A stretch of DNA of 64,000 nucleotides from Chondrus crispus (GCF_000350225.1 NW_005178701.1:62001-126000); one strand, 5' to 3'; shown: positions 30,821-41,913, counted from the first letter of the stretch. A program made the numbers and translations. The notes: a model not told the origin generated them from the letters alone.

Positions 30821-32071
30821 TTAAACACTACGGCGTCTCAAACTACGCAGAATCTGTTCAAAAGAACGTTTCTCGGCGGTCGTAGGCTTCCTGCGCTTTA
30901 AGGTATCTCTTGAATGCCAATCGCTCCAGCTGGCAGTGCAAATTGCTTGCTTACAAACCTCGCACCATTTCACCTGCCTAGAACCTTTTCTTTCAATTTT
31001 CATCTTCCCGTCCTTTGCCCACCGCAAAGACCATGAACAATGTACACAATCGGTAGATGGACCAGAAATCTTCCTGTGCTGTATTCAACGATTGAACAGC
31101 CGAGCCTTAGGAGTTCCTAGATTGTATCGTTCCGCCGCATTTCTGGCAAACATAGGCTTGCAAGTCTTACTACCACTGTCCTCTTCTACATCCATGTCTA
31201 CTGCATTTCCGGACTTGCATTCTTCAAACCACTCTTTGGCCAACTTGCGTGCAAATGCACCAAACGATTCGCATTGCGTAACCCTGTGGCGCACAGAAGC
31301 ATAGCCATTTTTGTGAGAACTCTCAAACTCCTCGACAGACGGTAGAATATGCTGCGTTCTAGCTTTATGCAGGCGAAAGGCGACGGCTGCATTATTCACC
31401 TGCATTGAAAGCAGTCGCGCAATTATTGAAACGACTGTATTCTCACTTATATTGCTTCTTGCCTGTGTTCGAAGGTATCGGGAGGTCACGTTCACACCTC
31501 CCTTCAAATTATTCCCATAAACCACCGGTGTTAGCCGAATCATTCGCGCCGGCGGTATTGGTTCACCTCTGAGCCTCAATTCCTTTCGAATGGCTTCACT
31601 CAGTCCGTAATAGGACGCAAAGCTGTACAAATCTGAAGCTTGTGAGTTCTTCAACATAACGTCGTACTGCTGAGGAATATTTGCAGACTCTCCACCCACC
31701 CAACTGACACAATCCATGACACAATCCATCGAGATGGTGTAGCTATGTCGCAGTAGTTCTGCGAACGTAATATAGCAAACATAAAGAATGCTTCCATTAG
31801 TTATTGAACCTCCTGTCCCAACGACGTACATCCCTCTCTTGATACCAAGGGTGGCGGCATGGTGGAGAACTTGGCAGCAGTACGGTACAGTGGGAACAAG
31901 TTCTCTGAACAGAGCGGTGCTCTTTTCGCTCATACCGACACTGTCCAAAGCAACTATCGGGCCATACTTTTCACTGATGTCCTTTGCTGCCTCTACTGTT
32001 GAAACTGAGGTCATCGTCTTGACCTCCACCGCACAGATCTCCAAATTCTCTTCCTCATCCTGCATGGCCAG

Positions 32072-32711
32072 TGTGGTATAACTACCTTCGACTCGACCAC
32101 TCGGAAACGAGGGGGGTTAGAGGTAAGGGAGCGCGCGCCACTGGGTAACCCACGCACGAACGCAGACCGTACGGATAGACTCGAAAAGAGGGAAGGCTCA
32201 CGTGGCCGGTAACGCACAGCCAGACGGTGGTGTTAGATCCGGACGGCCGGTCACGGGTTAGAAGCCTGAGACTAAAATGGAAACCGGAACGGTGTTAGCA
32301 CTTAGCCGTAAAGGGAAGGGAGGCGAGTCTGCCTCCTCTTTACTGGGACGGGCAGGTGTCCCCGGTCTTAACCCCTAAGTGGGACCCCAGGACACCTGTC
32401 CCTCTACAGTAGCTGCCACTTACTGTGTACCAGCTACTGTACACAATTACTTAATTTGTGCCATTAACTACTACTTACTAGTTAGCCACCGTACGGATTA
32501 TAGACGTGTGCCCGTGGCCACGATCTCGCCCAACGGTTGTGCCACGATTTACCCGGGGCCACGCCCGGCGCTACCGGTTGTCCCACGTCGGACCCTTGCG
32601 GTACTACTGTACACGGCGGCGGGCGCGTGTACGCCCGCTCGCTACAGTAGCACCTGCCCTCCCGCGCGGTTATCATCTCGCCGGGGGGTTGTGATACGGA
32701 ATTGTACTACA
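32072..32711 (-). repeat. Solo LTR of the chromovirus family (diverged)
   Basis: 640 bp with TGTGGTATAAC and TTGTACTACA ends on the plus strand, clearly related to 12,703-13,292 but with many substitutions and small insertions. GCCAG flanks it on both sides (32,067-32,071; 32,712-32,716). The stem TACAGTAGCT/AGCTACTGTA is conserved with an altered loop. It separates the SPD from the EVK part of the nuclease domain. Confidence 0.92.
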
Positions 32712-33464
32712 GCCAGCACTGCATCGGGACTGTCGGCGAGCATAACACATCGCCGGCTTTCTAGTAGTCTAGTGCAGCGAATACGCTTAATTCTACAGCA
32801 GAAGGATTCATCCCAAAAAAGGTTGAAGACCCAATGGGACATCTATATGAGCCCCGACTGTCCTTGAAGAATTCTGGAAGTGCTTCAACAATATTTTGCT
32901 CATTACGTGTTCCCTCTTTCAACCCCGCCGTAGCCACAAGTGGCTTCATGACCCAGGCGTCCAAAGACGCCTCACGAAATGCGTTGGAGACTGCGTTTGC
33001 AGTCTGCACCCCGATGTCCTCTTCATTCTCGCCCGCAGGGGAACCTGCGTCCAATTCGACGGCGTTAGAGACAATGACTCCCTTCAATCGATTGACGGCG
33101 GAAATAAGTTCAGACTTGGGGACGCGAGTATCCAGAGACCTTTCAAATACGGAGAGGATGGACTGTAAATCGCTTCTTGTGGAGTTAGATATACGTGAAG
33201 GTGTCATGTATGTCAGTCTATCTGCCGCAGCGCGTCGCGATGAAGGCCTTGGCTGGTCAACTAACTGCATACCGAGAGCGCTCGTCAGAGTGTCCCATTT
33301 CACCTTAATGCGCAAGCGCACTTCATCCGCATCCTGGCTGAGCTCTCTCACCCCTTCTGTGAGATTTTCGCCACGTAGCAGCCAAGCCATTCCCGCATTG
33401 AAGTGACGTAGTTTCGCGCGACAGCGGCTATACATCCATGCCCTGTTCTTGAGTGAACCTGAAG

Positions 33465-33500
33465 CCCGGAGTAATAACCAAATTTGGTTATTACTCCGGG
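33465..33500. repeat. Perfect 36-bp palindrome
   Basis: Two 18-bp arms without a loop: CCCGGAGTAATAACCAAA and its exact reverse complement. On the minus strand the downstream arm encodes the QIWLLLR part of the element protein; the upstream arm is its inverted copy, so the palindrome arose by local inverted duplication. Confidence 0.9.
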
Positions 33501-33505
33501 TTTTC

Positions 33506-33555
33506 ATACCTTCACTCAGAGGATCCCGTTAACGGGATCCTCTGATTGAAGGTAT
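33506..33555. repeat. 50-bp palindrome with one mismatch
   Basis: Two 25-bp arms meeting at GTTAAC, five bases from the palindrome at 33,465-33,500. One arm base differs (CACTCA against CAATCA). It lies where two frames of the giant ORF are separated. Confidence 0.9.
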
Positions 33556-34589
33556 GTCAACGCCATGACCCTGCCAAGAACCTGCTCCACTCTATTCCTC
33601 CCGTTTGTGGCCGACACAGGGGGGAGTTAGGCGTCATGGCTCGCGTCCTGGGTCCCAAAACGGAGGGAGCTTCGTCATACAGAACCATTGTTTCTCCCAG
33701 CTTTGTAGTAGCGGCCTCATCGCGGTAACTGTCTCTGAACACAATTGTAAAACACCGAGACGGAAAGAGAGAGGAGTTGTTATGTATTAAAGCTGCTAAA
33801 CGTCCCGAACAGCTCTCTCGGTAGACACAGGCGTCAACGGCTCGAGCACGTGACGCCCGGCTTGTGCCATTTCTCAAACGCGCAGTGTATACTGCACGAC
33901 ATCCCCTCCCTGATATCGCCATTCCCTTGTGGCGACGAGAGATGGGACCGTCACCAAAAACATATGGGTACCACATGTCTCTTTTGTGTGTATCTAAAAT
34001 GCTAGCACCAAGAACGGTATAGACAAATTCAATCGATTCCCTGGAGTTATGTCCTCTGTCTGCTGCAAATATAACATCAGGCAGAGGCCTCAACGCACCT
34101 GTTGTCAAAACGACTTGCAGGAGCTGCGCCAGTCGCTCCCAGGTGTGTAATACCTTTTCGCCGCAGCGCGTGAAATGGCACGCCAGAAAGAAAGGGTTAA
34201 GAGCACTGCAGAGGGCGTTTCCGACGGGGCCTAGGCCCTTCTTCGGGATGTTTAGCTGTCTCAGATAAGTCAACTCAGTGACTCCACGGGACGCCATCCT
34301 CAGATGGTCGTTGTGTAATGAAAGAACAGTTGCCTTGGGGACGAAAAGGAGGTCTCGATTGATTGCTGCAGTCTCGGACTCGACTTCAGCAATTAGCGTA
34401 GTTGACCTGTTTGCAGTACGGGACCAACCAGTGGCCGACATGTCGTAGGTGCTACGCCGTTCTTTAGTTCCGCATAGAGCCCCCCAAACTAAGTGATATC
34501 GTTCTGCAGTGAGTCCAATTTGAAAAAAGAAATCGCCCTGGGACACGTCACAAACTGTAGACGGTGATTCGTCATAAGCGGCAGAAAGG

Positions 34590-35290
34590 TGTACCAAAAT
34601 GACGGATCTGCATTAGATTTAGATTTGGATCACTAACTGCGAGCGCACGACGCTCCGCAGTACTGACGCGCGTGTCCACGTGTACCCCCATGTGTACGGG
34701 GGCACACGCAACCACATGCGCAGACGGGTAATACACGTGTAGGAGGCGCGTACCACCGCGCGCACAGTAAGCGTCGCACACATGTGCTGTCAGCCCCGAC
34801 GGCTGACAGCATTACAGCGCGGGACGACCAGCGCTACAGTAGGTTACTACAGCTCACCGGTACTGTAGTATTATGATAGACGCCTTGTATATCTTAAATA
34901 CGAGCGGGACCGGCGGCGGGGAAGGGGGACAAGCACGGACTTGTCCCCGACCTACCGCCTAGGTCCGTCCTCCAGCTTAACTAACACGCGCGATCCGCCT
35001 TTGCGCGCGTTAACCGGGACAAAGCGGGTAGGGGACACACGCGTACGCGAGCGAGCCTAGATCCGCCTCCGCCCGTCAGCGGTGGTACGTTACCCAGCGC
35101 TGCTCCGGGGCGTCGAGGCGTGGATCGGCCCGCGCGTACGCTCGTCCCTGACCGTCCCGCTCTACCACGCAACCAGGGCCCGCTTCCCTGTCTCGTTAGC
35201 TGTATGTTCTCCCCGTCTTCTCGCCCTCCTCCGGGGTCTCTGTCGAGCTAAAGCATACAACCCTCTATGTCAGGGGGGTGTTTATGCTAC
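34590..35290 (+). repeat. Solo LTR, family 2 (copy 2)
   Basis: About 701 bp, the plus-strand counterpart of 27,768-28,469, strongly diverged but colinear. GAAAGG is present on both sides (34,584-34,589; 35,291-35,296). Removing the LTR and one duplicate restores an uninterrupted minus-strand frame in the giant ORF, which fixes both boundaries. Confidence 0.88.
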
Positions 35291-36213
35291 GAAAGGACGT
35301 GGAGAACGACGAGACCCAACAGCTCCTCCTTGATCGTGAGAGTCTTCTTCATCTGATGAAGCACTCTATTTGCGCCATACCTGAGCTTTTCAAGTACACA
35401 ATCTGAGATTAAAGTCTTCAAACAGCTGAGAGGAGTAACTAAATCACCTTTATCACAATCCTCTTCAACGGACGCGGACCTGGTTGTGATTTCTGACATG
35501 ATATTATTCAGAGCCGTATTAGCCTCCAATGCAAAACGCTTCTCTAGATTTTCGTTGACATCGTCCAGTCGGACTGAAATTTTCGCAAGGTGATCGTCAT
35601 AAACCCAACCTTGTAGCCCCCTGGCGCGCTTTGCTTGTGACCTTGCTTCTATTTCCTCCGGGGTAACGGTGCTGCGCAAAATGCGCTCCTCCTCTTGTTG
35701 GACATCTTCCCACGGTCCCACCGCAAATCGCTCATCGTCATACTCGTAGAATATGCGACTATCCAGATCTTTGCACAGAGATGCACCTGATTCTCCGCCC
35801 GTGGCACCAAATGTCGCCATGTAGCCTAAGCTTCCCAACCCACCAGCCTCATGACGCGTAACCGTGCCTTCGAACTCCTCAAGCTCTTCTGACTGTACAG
35901 TACTGCCTTCAGAAAAATCTGGAATAAGGACCCTTCGGAGGAAGGACCCTTCGGAGGAAGGACTCTCTGTGGAGTCAAGGGAATCTTGGTTAACTAGATA
36001 TGAAGGCAAAGACGGTTAATTATGCAGACGTAGGCTACCTGCAGATGGGGCTGTTCTATCACCCAATACAATATTTGGGAGTCTTTCAGAAGAGAGAGAA
36101 GCTCTGTTATCGTTTTTGAGAGATTCGGCTGGGGCTTTTCTGCCTGACCAAAACATTGCTTCCATATGTGCATCAAAGGACGGAGCTAATGGTACGGATG
36201 CGTTCTGTATCTG

Positions 36214-36543
36214 TCACGCGCGTGAATTATCAGCCATTTCCACATCGATTGGATTGTTTTGATTCTGAGCGCAGTTTCTGCTGGCCTGTTCCATAGCTTG
36301 GGAGGAAACAGCAAAGGCACCGATGTCTGGGACGATTTCATCTTCAGACAAGGGCTGCTGTTCAAACTCGACAGAACTTCCGGTGATCAGTGTGGCTTGA
36401 GGGCAGGGACTATGCTCATCGGAGCATATGATTCTTTGCGACATTGAACGGAAGTACCGAAAAGGATGGCAATAACGCCCAGAAACAGTGCTTCCAAGGC
36501 GATTTTTGATGCGATGCAGGAAGAGAGAGGATATATCAGGCAC
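36214..36543 (-). pseudogene. Possible upstream ORF of the DDE-like/PD-(D/E)XK element
   Basis: 109-codon frame upstream of the giant ORF on the same strand. It is acidic and polar toward its end (FEQQPLSEDEIVPDIG ... PIDVEMADNSRA) and resembles the acidic N-terminal region of the next frame in composition. It could be the true N-terminus of the same protein, cut by a frameshift, or a separate small ORF. No motif recognised. Confidence 0.3.
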
Positions 36544-37346
36544 TTTTAATTATGACGGACACTCTTTAAGAAGATATTTTTGATAACGATTGGAACAGTC
36601 ATCTTTCACGTCACAAAAAAGGATCCAAAAATTAAGGAGATCTTGTGTTTTTGTGATGTTGTAGACGAGCTAGGGATACTCACCCAGGACACGTCACAAA
36701 TGGTGTCCAAACTCACAAACTATTCAAAAACGTGTTTGAAATAGGAGGCAGTGTTGTGCACTGTTCCATCAATTTAGAATGCTCGTCCATCGCTGGAAGT
36801 CCACTGTACGGCAAAATTCACCAAAACCGTCACAAATTTTTGTGACCCCCAAAACCACCACAAACGGGAACATAGGGATAGGTATGGAGATATTGAATCC
36901 AGTAGGACAATTGGGAGGGCCTAATGCAATCGAATGGGCGCAACTTCCGTGCGAAATTGGTGCAATTAGTCGAAAACGTGTCGCACGTGCTTGACTTACT
37001 ACTAGAACTGGGCGGAATAGGGGCTCGCGGTCCCTAGATACTGTGGTCAGTTTCTTCTTTCCGGAAGAACTAAGTTTCCTATACACAATCGGTAGACTAC
37101 AGTTTTGTGAAGACCAAGAATGGAACGATGCAACTTACAAGAGTGCCCGTAAAATCTGCGGTTTGAAGCCGCGTCGCGCATATTTAGACATCGCTTCGCT
37201 CTCATTACGTTATGAAGAAACATCTTGCACAACATCAGGATGTGAGAGTTTCGAATACAGTATAATTATAATTGAAACCCCAAAAAAGTCAATGAGGTAC
37301 AAGGGTACGATCCACAAAAGCCATGTTGAAAAGCGGCTCCTTATTA
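36544..37346. other. Flank between two transposons
   Basis: No gene recognised. Contains several TCACAAA motifs, including the near-perfect palindrome GTCACAAATTTTTGTGAC (36,829-36,846), possibly terminal sequence of the preceding element. Confidence 0.45.
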
Positions 37347-37629
37347 GAGCACCTCCACCGGCGGAGCCTAAATCCTAAAATCGCCTGCCACATGTTTTAC
37401 GTTTACTGGTCAGCCTAAATTCAATTTTTTGGGGCGATTCTCAAACGTTTTCTGCTCCACCGGTGATTGCTCATTTAGGAACACGCGATGCTTGCATCGC
37501 CAGAATAGTACCAACACGTGTGGTACACCTCACACGTGTTGTTGTGTCAAACAACCCAAAGAGAGAGGTCGGTATTTCTGATCGCGCTACCGCAGTGCAA
37601 TTTCAGCTCCGCGTTGAAGCTAGACTCAA

Positions 37630-38994
37630 ATGTCGTCGTCGGGGAGTGAGGAGGAAGTCTTTATCGCCAGGGCAGTCGCGACTTCTGCAGCAATCGCTAA
37701 TCAACTTCTCGCACGATCGCAGGAACGAAAACATGGAGGATCCCTGCCCGGAAAAGCTCCAAACAGAAATGAGCTTCGACACCGCATAGCAGTTCAAATC
37801 GACCGAAACTACTTTTGTAGATTCACACAAGGCGTGCCTTTCTTTTCAGATGCGGAATTTGAACGACGCTTTAGAATGTCACGAGCCGTGTACGAAGAAG
37901 TTAGAGATGCGGTCTTGCAAGCAGACGACTACTTCGTTCAAAGCCGAGATGCCACTGGCAGGTTGGGAGCTACCTCAGACCAAAAGATCATGTCAGCGCT
38001 TCGACAGCTTACGTGTGGAATATCCGCAGACGCTGTGACTGAAATAGTCGGGCTAATGGAGTCCAGCAACGCTGTGTGCCTTAAGCGTTTCTGCGAGGCT
38101 ATAGTTGATACATATGACGCAGAATGGTTGCGGTCACCGGATGAGCATGAGATTCAGGAGATTGAGGCTGCTTACAAGACACTGGGATTCCCAGGATGTA
38201 TTGGCTGTCTCGACTGTGCCTCCTGGGAATGGGACAAGTGTCCGGTCGGATGGCAAGGAATGTACAAGGGAAAAGATAAGAAACCGGTCTATCTGATGGA
38301 GGTAATATGTGATGACCGTTTGTATATTTGGCATGTCATGTTTGGGAGTCCAGGTTCTTAAAAATGATATCAACATTATGCACCAAAGTCCATTGTTCAA
38401 CTCTATGATATCAACATTATGCATCAAAGTCCATTGTTCAACTCTATCAGGACAGGGGCATGGCCCCCGATCAGACCCGAGACAGAGGTAGCTGGGATGA
38501 AACTGGATTGGTATTATTACCTTACAGATGGGATTTACCCGCAGTATAGAATCTTTATGTCATCAATAAGTGAGCCAGTCACGAAGAAGGAGAAGCTATA
38601 TTCTTCATACCAGGAGGGAACACGTAAGGCAGTCGAAAGAGTTTTCGGGGTTCTTTTTCAACGCTTTCGATTACAGTACCAACCCTCAAGACTTTGGTGC
38701 AAAGAAGATATGAACTCGATCGTGAGAGCGTGCTGTATTTTACACAATAAGATTGTCAAGAGTAGACTTCATACGTACAACGGAACGGCAGCTTTGAGGT
38801 TTACAGATGAGGAGACTACTCTTCCAAGTGATATTCAAATTGTATCAACAGGAGAAGGAACTTATGAGCAGGCATCGTTCTGGCGCAAATACATTGATCC
38901 CTTTGAGAAAACTACAGAGCATGTGAAACTGAAGAATGCGCTCGCTGAGCACATATGGAATCACATTGGAGACGAAAGTGATTCAAGTCAGTGA
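37630..38994 (+). pseudogene. Harbinger transposase (DDE_Tnp_4), frameshifted
   Basis: From ATG 37,630 (MSSSGSEEEV) the frame is open to 38,361. It includes FCRFTQGVPFFSDAEFERRF, the helix-turn-helix-like region with SDQKIMSALRQLTCG, and the first catalytic aspartate in GCLDCASWEWDKCPVGWQG. The next catalytic region FGSPGS-NDINIMHQSPLFN is split by a single-base change and a 41-bp tandem duplication (38,364-38,445). The second frame (38,419-38,994) then gives YYLTDGIYPQY and the final glutamate in RKAVERVFGVLFQRF, ending with a helical tail. Nuclease residues survive but the frame is closed, so the protein is not made in one piece. Works with the Myb-like partner at 39,042-40,424. Confidence 0.88.
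38364..38445 (+). repeat. 41-bp tandem duplication inside the Harbinger transposase
   Basis: Two adjacent copies (38,364-38,404; 38,405-38,445) with one C/T difference. 41 is not a multiple of three, so the duplication shifts the frame. Confidence 0.92.
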
Positions 38995-39041
38995 ATTAGT
39001 TGCTGCACTCTGACGTATGTTGTAATTTCTCAATCGCCCGT

Positions 39042-40424
39042 CTAGGTAAAGTACTGCGCACTTGTCTCATTATTCCGCCTGCACAATCTCACTATCGTAC
39101 TCCCGAGGCGGTTGGGTGAGCATGTCAGAAAGGCTAAGACCACGTGGGCCAACATGGTACCATTCTGAGGCTCAGAATCTTCATCGTCAGTCATACTCTT
39201 TCCATTGCTTTCCACCCTCGCCCTTTTGGTAGTCTGGCCTGACCTCTCTGCGGGCCCAGCTTCATGATCTGAAGTTTGTCCATTTATGGTTGGGGCTGAC
39301 GCCGGGGCTGACGTCTCGATATTATCGGGACTCGCTGCCTCTGACCGCTGCTCATTGACATCACGATTGGGAGGTATATCACGAGAGGCATCTCGAGATG
39401 ACGAGCCACGGAGCTTGTTACTGCAGGTTCCTGCTATGCCCTGGGCATTATATCCCTCATTATCTGCTTCATTCATTGAAATTAAAAGCCGTTTGCGCAG
39501 CAGCCGCTTACCCATCATCCGTTCCTCGTCAGTTGCATCAGAATCCTTCGCAAAAAGTAGAGATTCAGCCATATTTCAGTCCAACCTCCTCTTTGCAATT
39601 AACAGTTCGCGCTCCTTGGTTGTCGCTTTGCGCTCCTGGGCGGCACTGTAAACTTCATTGAAGTTTTCTACGGACTGTGCAACCCTACCTGCACTTGATT
39701 CCATGGAACTTTTCTCATTCGATTCCTTTTGCTTGATCCTCTTAGCGGCCTTCCTCCCAATAGGACGTTTGTCACACCTCTCGACAGCAGCTGTATCAAT
39801 ACAAGCATCTGTTTGAATGCCGGACTCATCCGCCTCCCCATCCCCTGGACTCTGATTTGCCGGCGTTCCAACATCTCTATTCTCCGTAACGCCTCCAATT
39901 TCCAACATACTGGTGTGGGAGGATAAAAAGTCATAACAACTCTTGTATAGCAACGGTCTGCCGATTCTGTATTTTGGGTTACGGATAATGTCATACACAT
40001 GAGACGTGAGGTCTCTGTCATTATAAACAGCAACCACACATCTCTCGACCTCAGCCGTTCCTGGCGCGCCAGTCAGGCTCATAGAGCTGATTCTTTTCAC
40101 GGCGTCGTGGTAAGCAGTACAGAGTGATTTAACTTTGCTCCACATCTTTAAACAAAACTCTCGCGTTCGCCCGTTCCAACAACGTTCATCCAGCGGTCCT
40201 CCATTTCGACCACCGGAGCAGGCAAGCGGCGGCCTTTTATTGTCCTTCAGGAACTCCTCCCTTATTTTCTTGCTGTATACCGCTGACTTCATCCCTGCGC
40301 CATAAATAGGCGAGCCTCCGGCCACGAAAGCTGCCTTACAAAGGGCAAAAAGCTCCTCATCTGACCACGATAGACCCTTTCCCTTAGCATTCGCAGGTGA
40401 CCGGGTGGACATGTTGTGTCTCAA
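39042..40424 (-). pseudogene. Harbinger Myb/SANT-like protein with in-frame stop
   Basis: The second Harbinger gene, which helps the transposase enter the nucleus and bind the TIRs. From ATG 40,424 it reads a Myb/SANT-type domain (GLSWSDEELFALCKAAF ... CWNGRTREFCLKMWSKVKSLC) and a basic helix segment GRKAAKRIKQKE near residue 225, as in plant Harbinger partners. The frame stops with TGA at 39,576-39,578 right after LIAKRRLD. The same frame continues as NMAESLLFAKDSDATDEERM down to 39,042 with a nuclear-type KRARVESNGK. A single nonsense mutation, or a genuine earlier end, explains this. The start was chosen as the first ATG before the domain. Confidence 0.75.
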
Positions 40425-40874
40425 GAGGTGTATTCGAGCTGTATTCCAATAAAAGATGGGAAAGATTGTGGGTTCACGCGCCGAGGGGATGAGTCTTGAG
40501 TTTCGATGCCGTCTGTCGAGAACGTCGGCGAAAGAAATAAAGTATAGCGAGCGCAGTGCTGCAGCTTCTCTCGAAAGTTTGCTACTTGCAGTGATCGGAC
40601 ACAGAACTCGTGATCCACGAAGTCGACAAAGTCGGCCGAGGTCGACCTATTTTAAATTTGTTTTATTGAAGCAAGAAATGGCCCCCAATGGTTAGGTTTG
40701 GGTGTCATGGTAGCCCAAAGTTTTCCATTTTAGGTCTGGAATTGGACCAAACAAAAAAGTTGGGAGCGCACCCCGCCACCCAGTGGGTTTGGTCCGTGCC
40801 GGTGGAGATTAAAAACACCAGGTGGCCCCCAAAAAAATCGTTTTACGTTTTAGGTGGCATGGGTGGAGATGCTC

Positions 40875-41363
40875 TGAGCCCATTACTATAAGTAAGAAAC
40901 AATACGCGCTTCGTTTGACACGTGTTCATCATCTGAATGCGGCTGGAAGCTGGAATGGCACATTTGCACTATTGTAATACGTGTACACGTGGATTTATCG
41001 AGACTTAGTTGCAGCGGCACAATAATTACAGACACAATTACTGTAAGGTCGGATCATAGGGAATCTTGGAGCGGCCCTGATCCAATTCTAATAGTCTTTG
41101 TCTGTAAGCATTTGGCTTTCGCAACCCTAATTGGGTAGTTTTAGGAAAAAGTTTCGACCCAGGCGCACGGCGGCGAACACAGGAACCCAATGCAGATCCA
41201 TTCGTGGGGTCAACACGCCAGCGCAACCTCTTCGAACAACTCAGCAGCATCCGTCGTATCACCTTCAACCATCCGCCACGCCTTTCGCTCCTTGCCGACT
41301 CACGCACGGACGCAAGAGGATCCAAAAGGTTAAGGCGTACGAGTTTCCAGAAACCTTCCCACC
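40875..41363 (+). promoter_or_regulatory. Upstream region of RPS27
   Basis: About 490 bases between the Harbinger element and the RPS27 start. The last 200 bases are C/T-rich, as is common ahead of ribosomal-protein genes. No specific promoter element could be assigned. Confidence 0.35.
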
Positions 41364-41913
41364 ATGCCGGTATGTTTCTTGCTTTCATTTTTGAACTCGT
41401 GGCTGTAGGCGATTGAGGTCGTGCAGTTGCGACTACGACGGAACGGCGATATCGGCTGCGGGATTCTACATTTTCCAGGACGCGTGCAGAAGGCGAGAAT
41501 GCTTCTGTTAGCTGCATAGCGGCAGAAGCATTCCCCGTCCCGTCTGGAAGGCCACAGAGCAGCTGCCGAAGCCCCACCCCCATGAAGAAGTTGGGTCGAT
41601 TATCAGCTCGCAAGCGATCTAACGTTCCTCTTCTCATTCTCTCACCCCCTTTACACCTCAGGCCCTCGAAACCGATCTTTTGAACCCTGACCATGCGGTC
41701 GAAATGAAGAAGCACAAGCTCAAGCGGCTAGTACAGTCGCCCAACTCATACTTCATGGATGTTAAGTGTCCCGGTTGCTATGTCATCACCACTGTTTTCT
41801 CCCACGCCCAGACAGTAGTAGTATGCGGAGACTGCACCATGGTGCTTTGCCAGCCGACAGGTGGTAAGGCCCGCCTCACTGAGGGCTGCTCATTCAGAAA
41901 GAAGGTCGATTAA
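41364..41913 (+). CDS. RPS27: 40S ribosomal protein S27 (eS27), two exons
   Basis: Component of the small cytosolic ribosomal subunit. Coding exon 1 is only six bases (41,364-41,369, ATGCCG); exon 2 is 41,662-41,913. The spliced product is 85 residues: MP, then [19 protein letters not shown], then the invariant [19 protein letters not shown]. The zinc site is CPGC (about residues 38-41) and CGDC, followed by [17 protein letters not shown], nearly the family consensus. Length fits the usual 82-86 residues. I chose the start because Met-Pro followed by a hydrophobic-acidic stretch matches other S27 N-termini and the donor GTATGT follows directly. Reading exon 2 alone would lack the first residues. 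Confidence 0.95.
41370..41661 (+). other. Intron of RPS27 (292 bp)
   Basis: Donor GTATGT at 41,370, acceptor CACCTCAG ending 41,661 behind a pyrimidine-rich stretch. It is the only intron I can support in the window. Confidence 0.88.

Larger units (their letters stand above)
30821..36009 (-). pseudogene. Giant transposon ORF: DDE-like region + PD-(D/E)XK nuclease + zinc ribbon (broken)
   Basis: Minus-strand frames 36,009-35,287, 34,597-33,557, 33,507-32,761, 32,065-31,085 and 31,027-30,821 read as one protein of about 1,250 residues. An acidic N-terminal region with coiled coil runs up to KEELLGLVVLHVLS; after removal of a solo LTR it continues in frame as AAYDESPSTVCDV. The middle carries VLSLHNDHLRMASRG, then VIFAADRGHNSRESI, which look like spaced acidic residues of a transposase-type fold. 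A further helical part follows two palindromes. Next comes a nuclease signature: MLADSPDAVLA, then 18 residues to the E and K of CAVEVKTMTS, the PD-(D/E)XK pattern, with a second solo LTR between. The last part is a zinc-ribbon-like CVHC ... WCEVCKQAIC. Breaks: frameshift near 32,765, in-frame TGA at 31,085-31,087, two LTRs and the palindromes. From memory, similar long uncharacterised ORFs exist in oomycetes; not verified. Confidence 0.6.
37347..40874. mobile_element. PIF/Harbinger DNA transposon
   Basis: About 3.5 kb with the two convergent genes typical of the superfamily: a DDE_Tnp_4 transposase on plus and a Myb/SANT-like protein on minus. The ends show imperfect inverted repeats beginning GAGCAYCTCCACC (37,347 and, inverted, ending 40,874), a start common in Harbinger elements. 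The flanking triplets TTA and TGA are close to the expected TTA/TAA duplication but do not match exactly, so the outer limits carry an uncertainty of a few bases. Both genes are broken. Confidence 0.82.
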
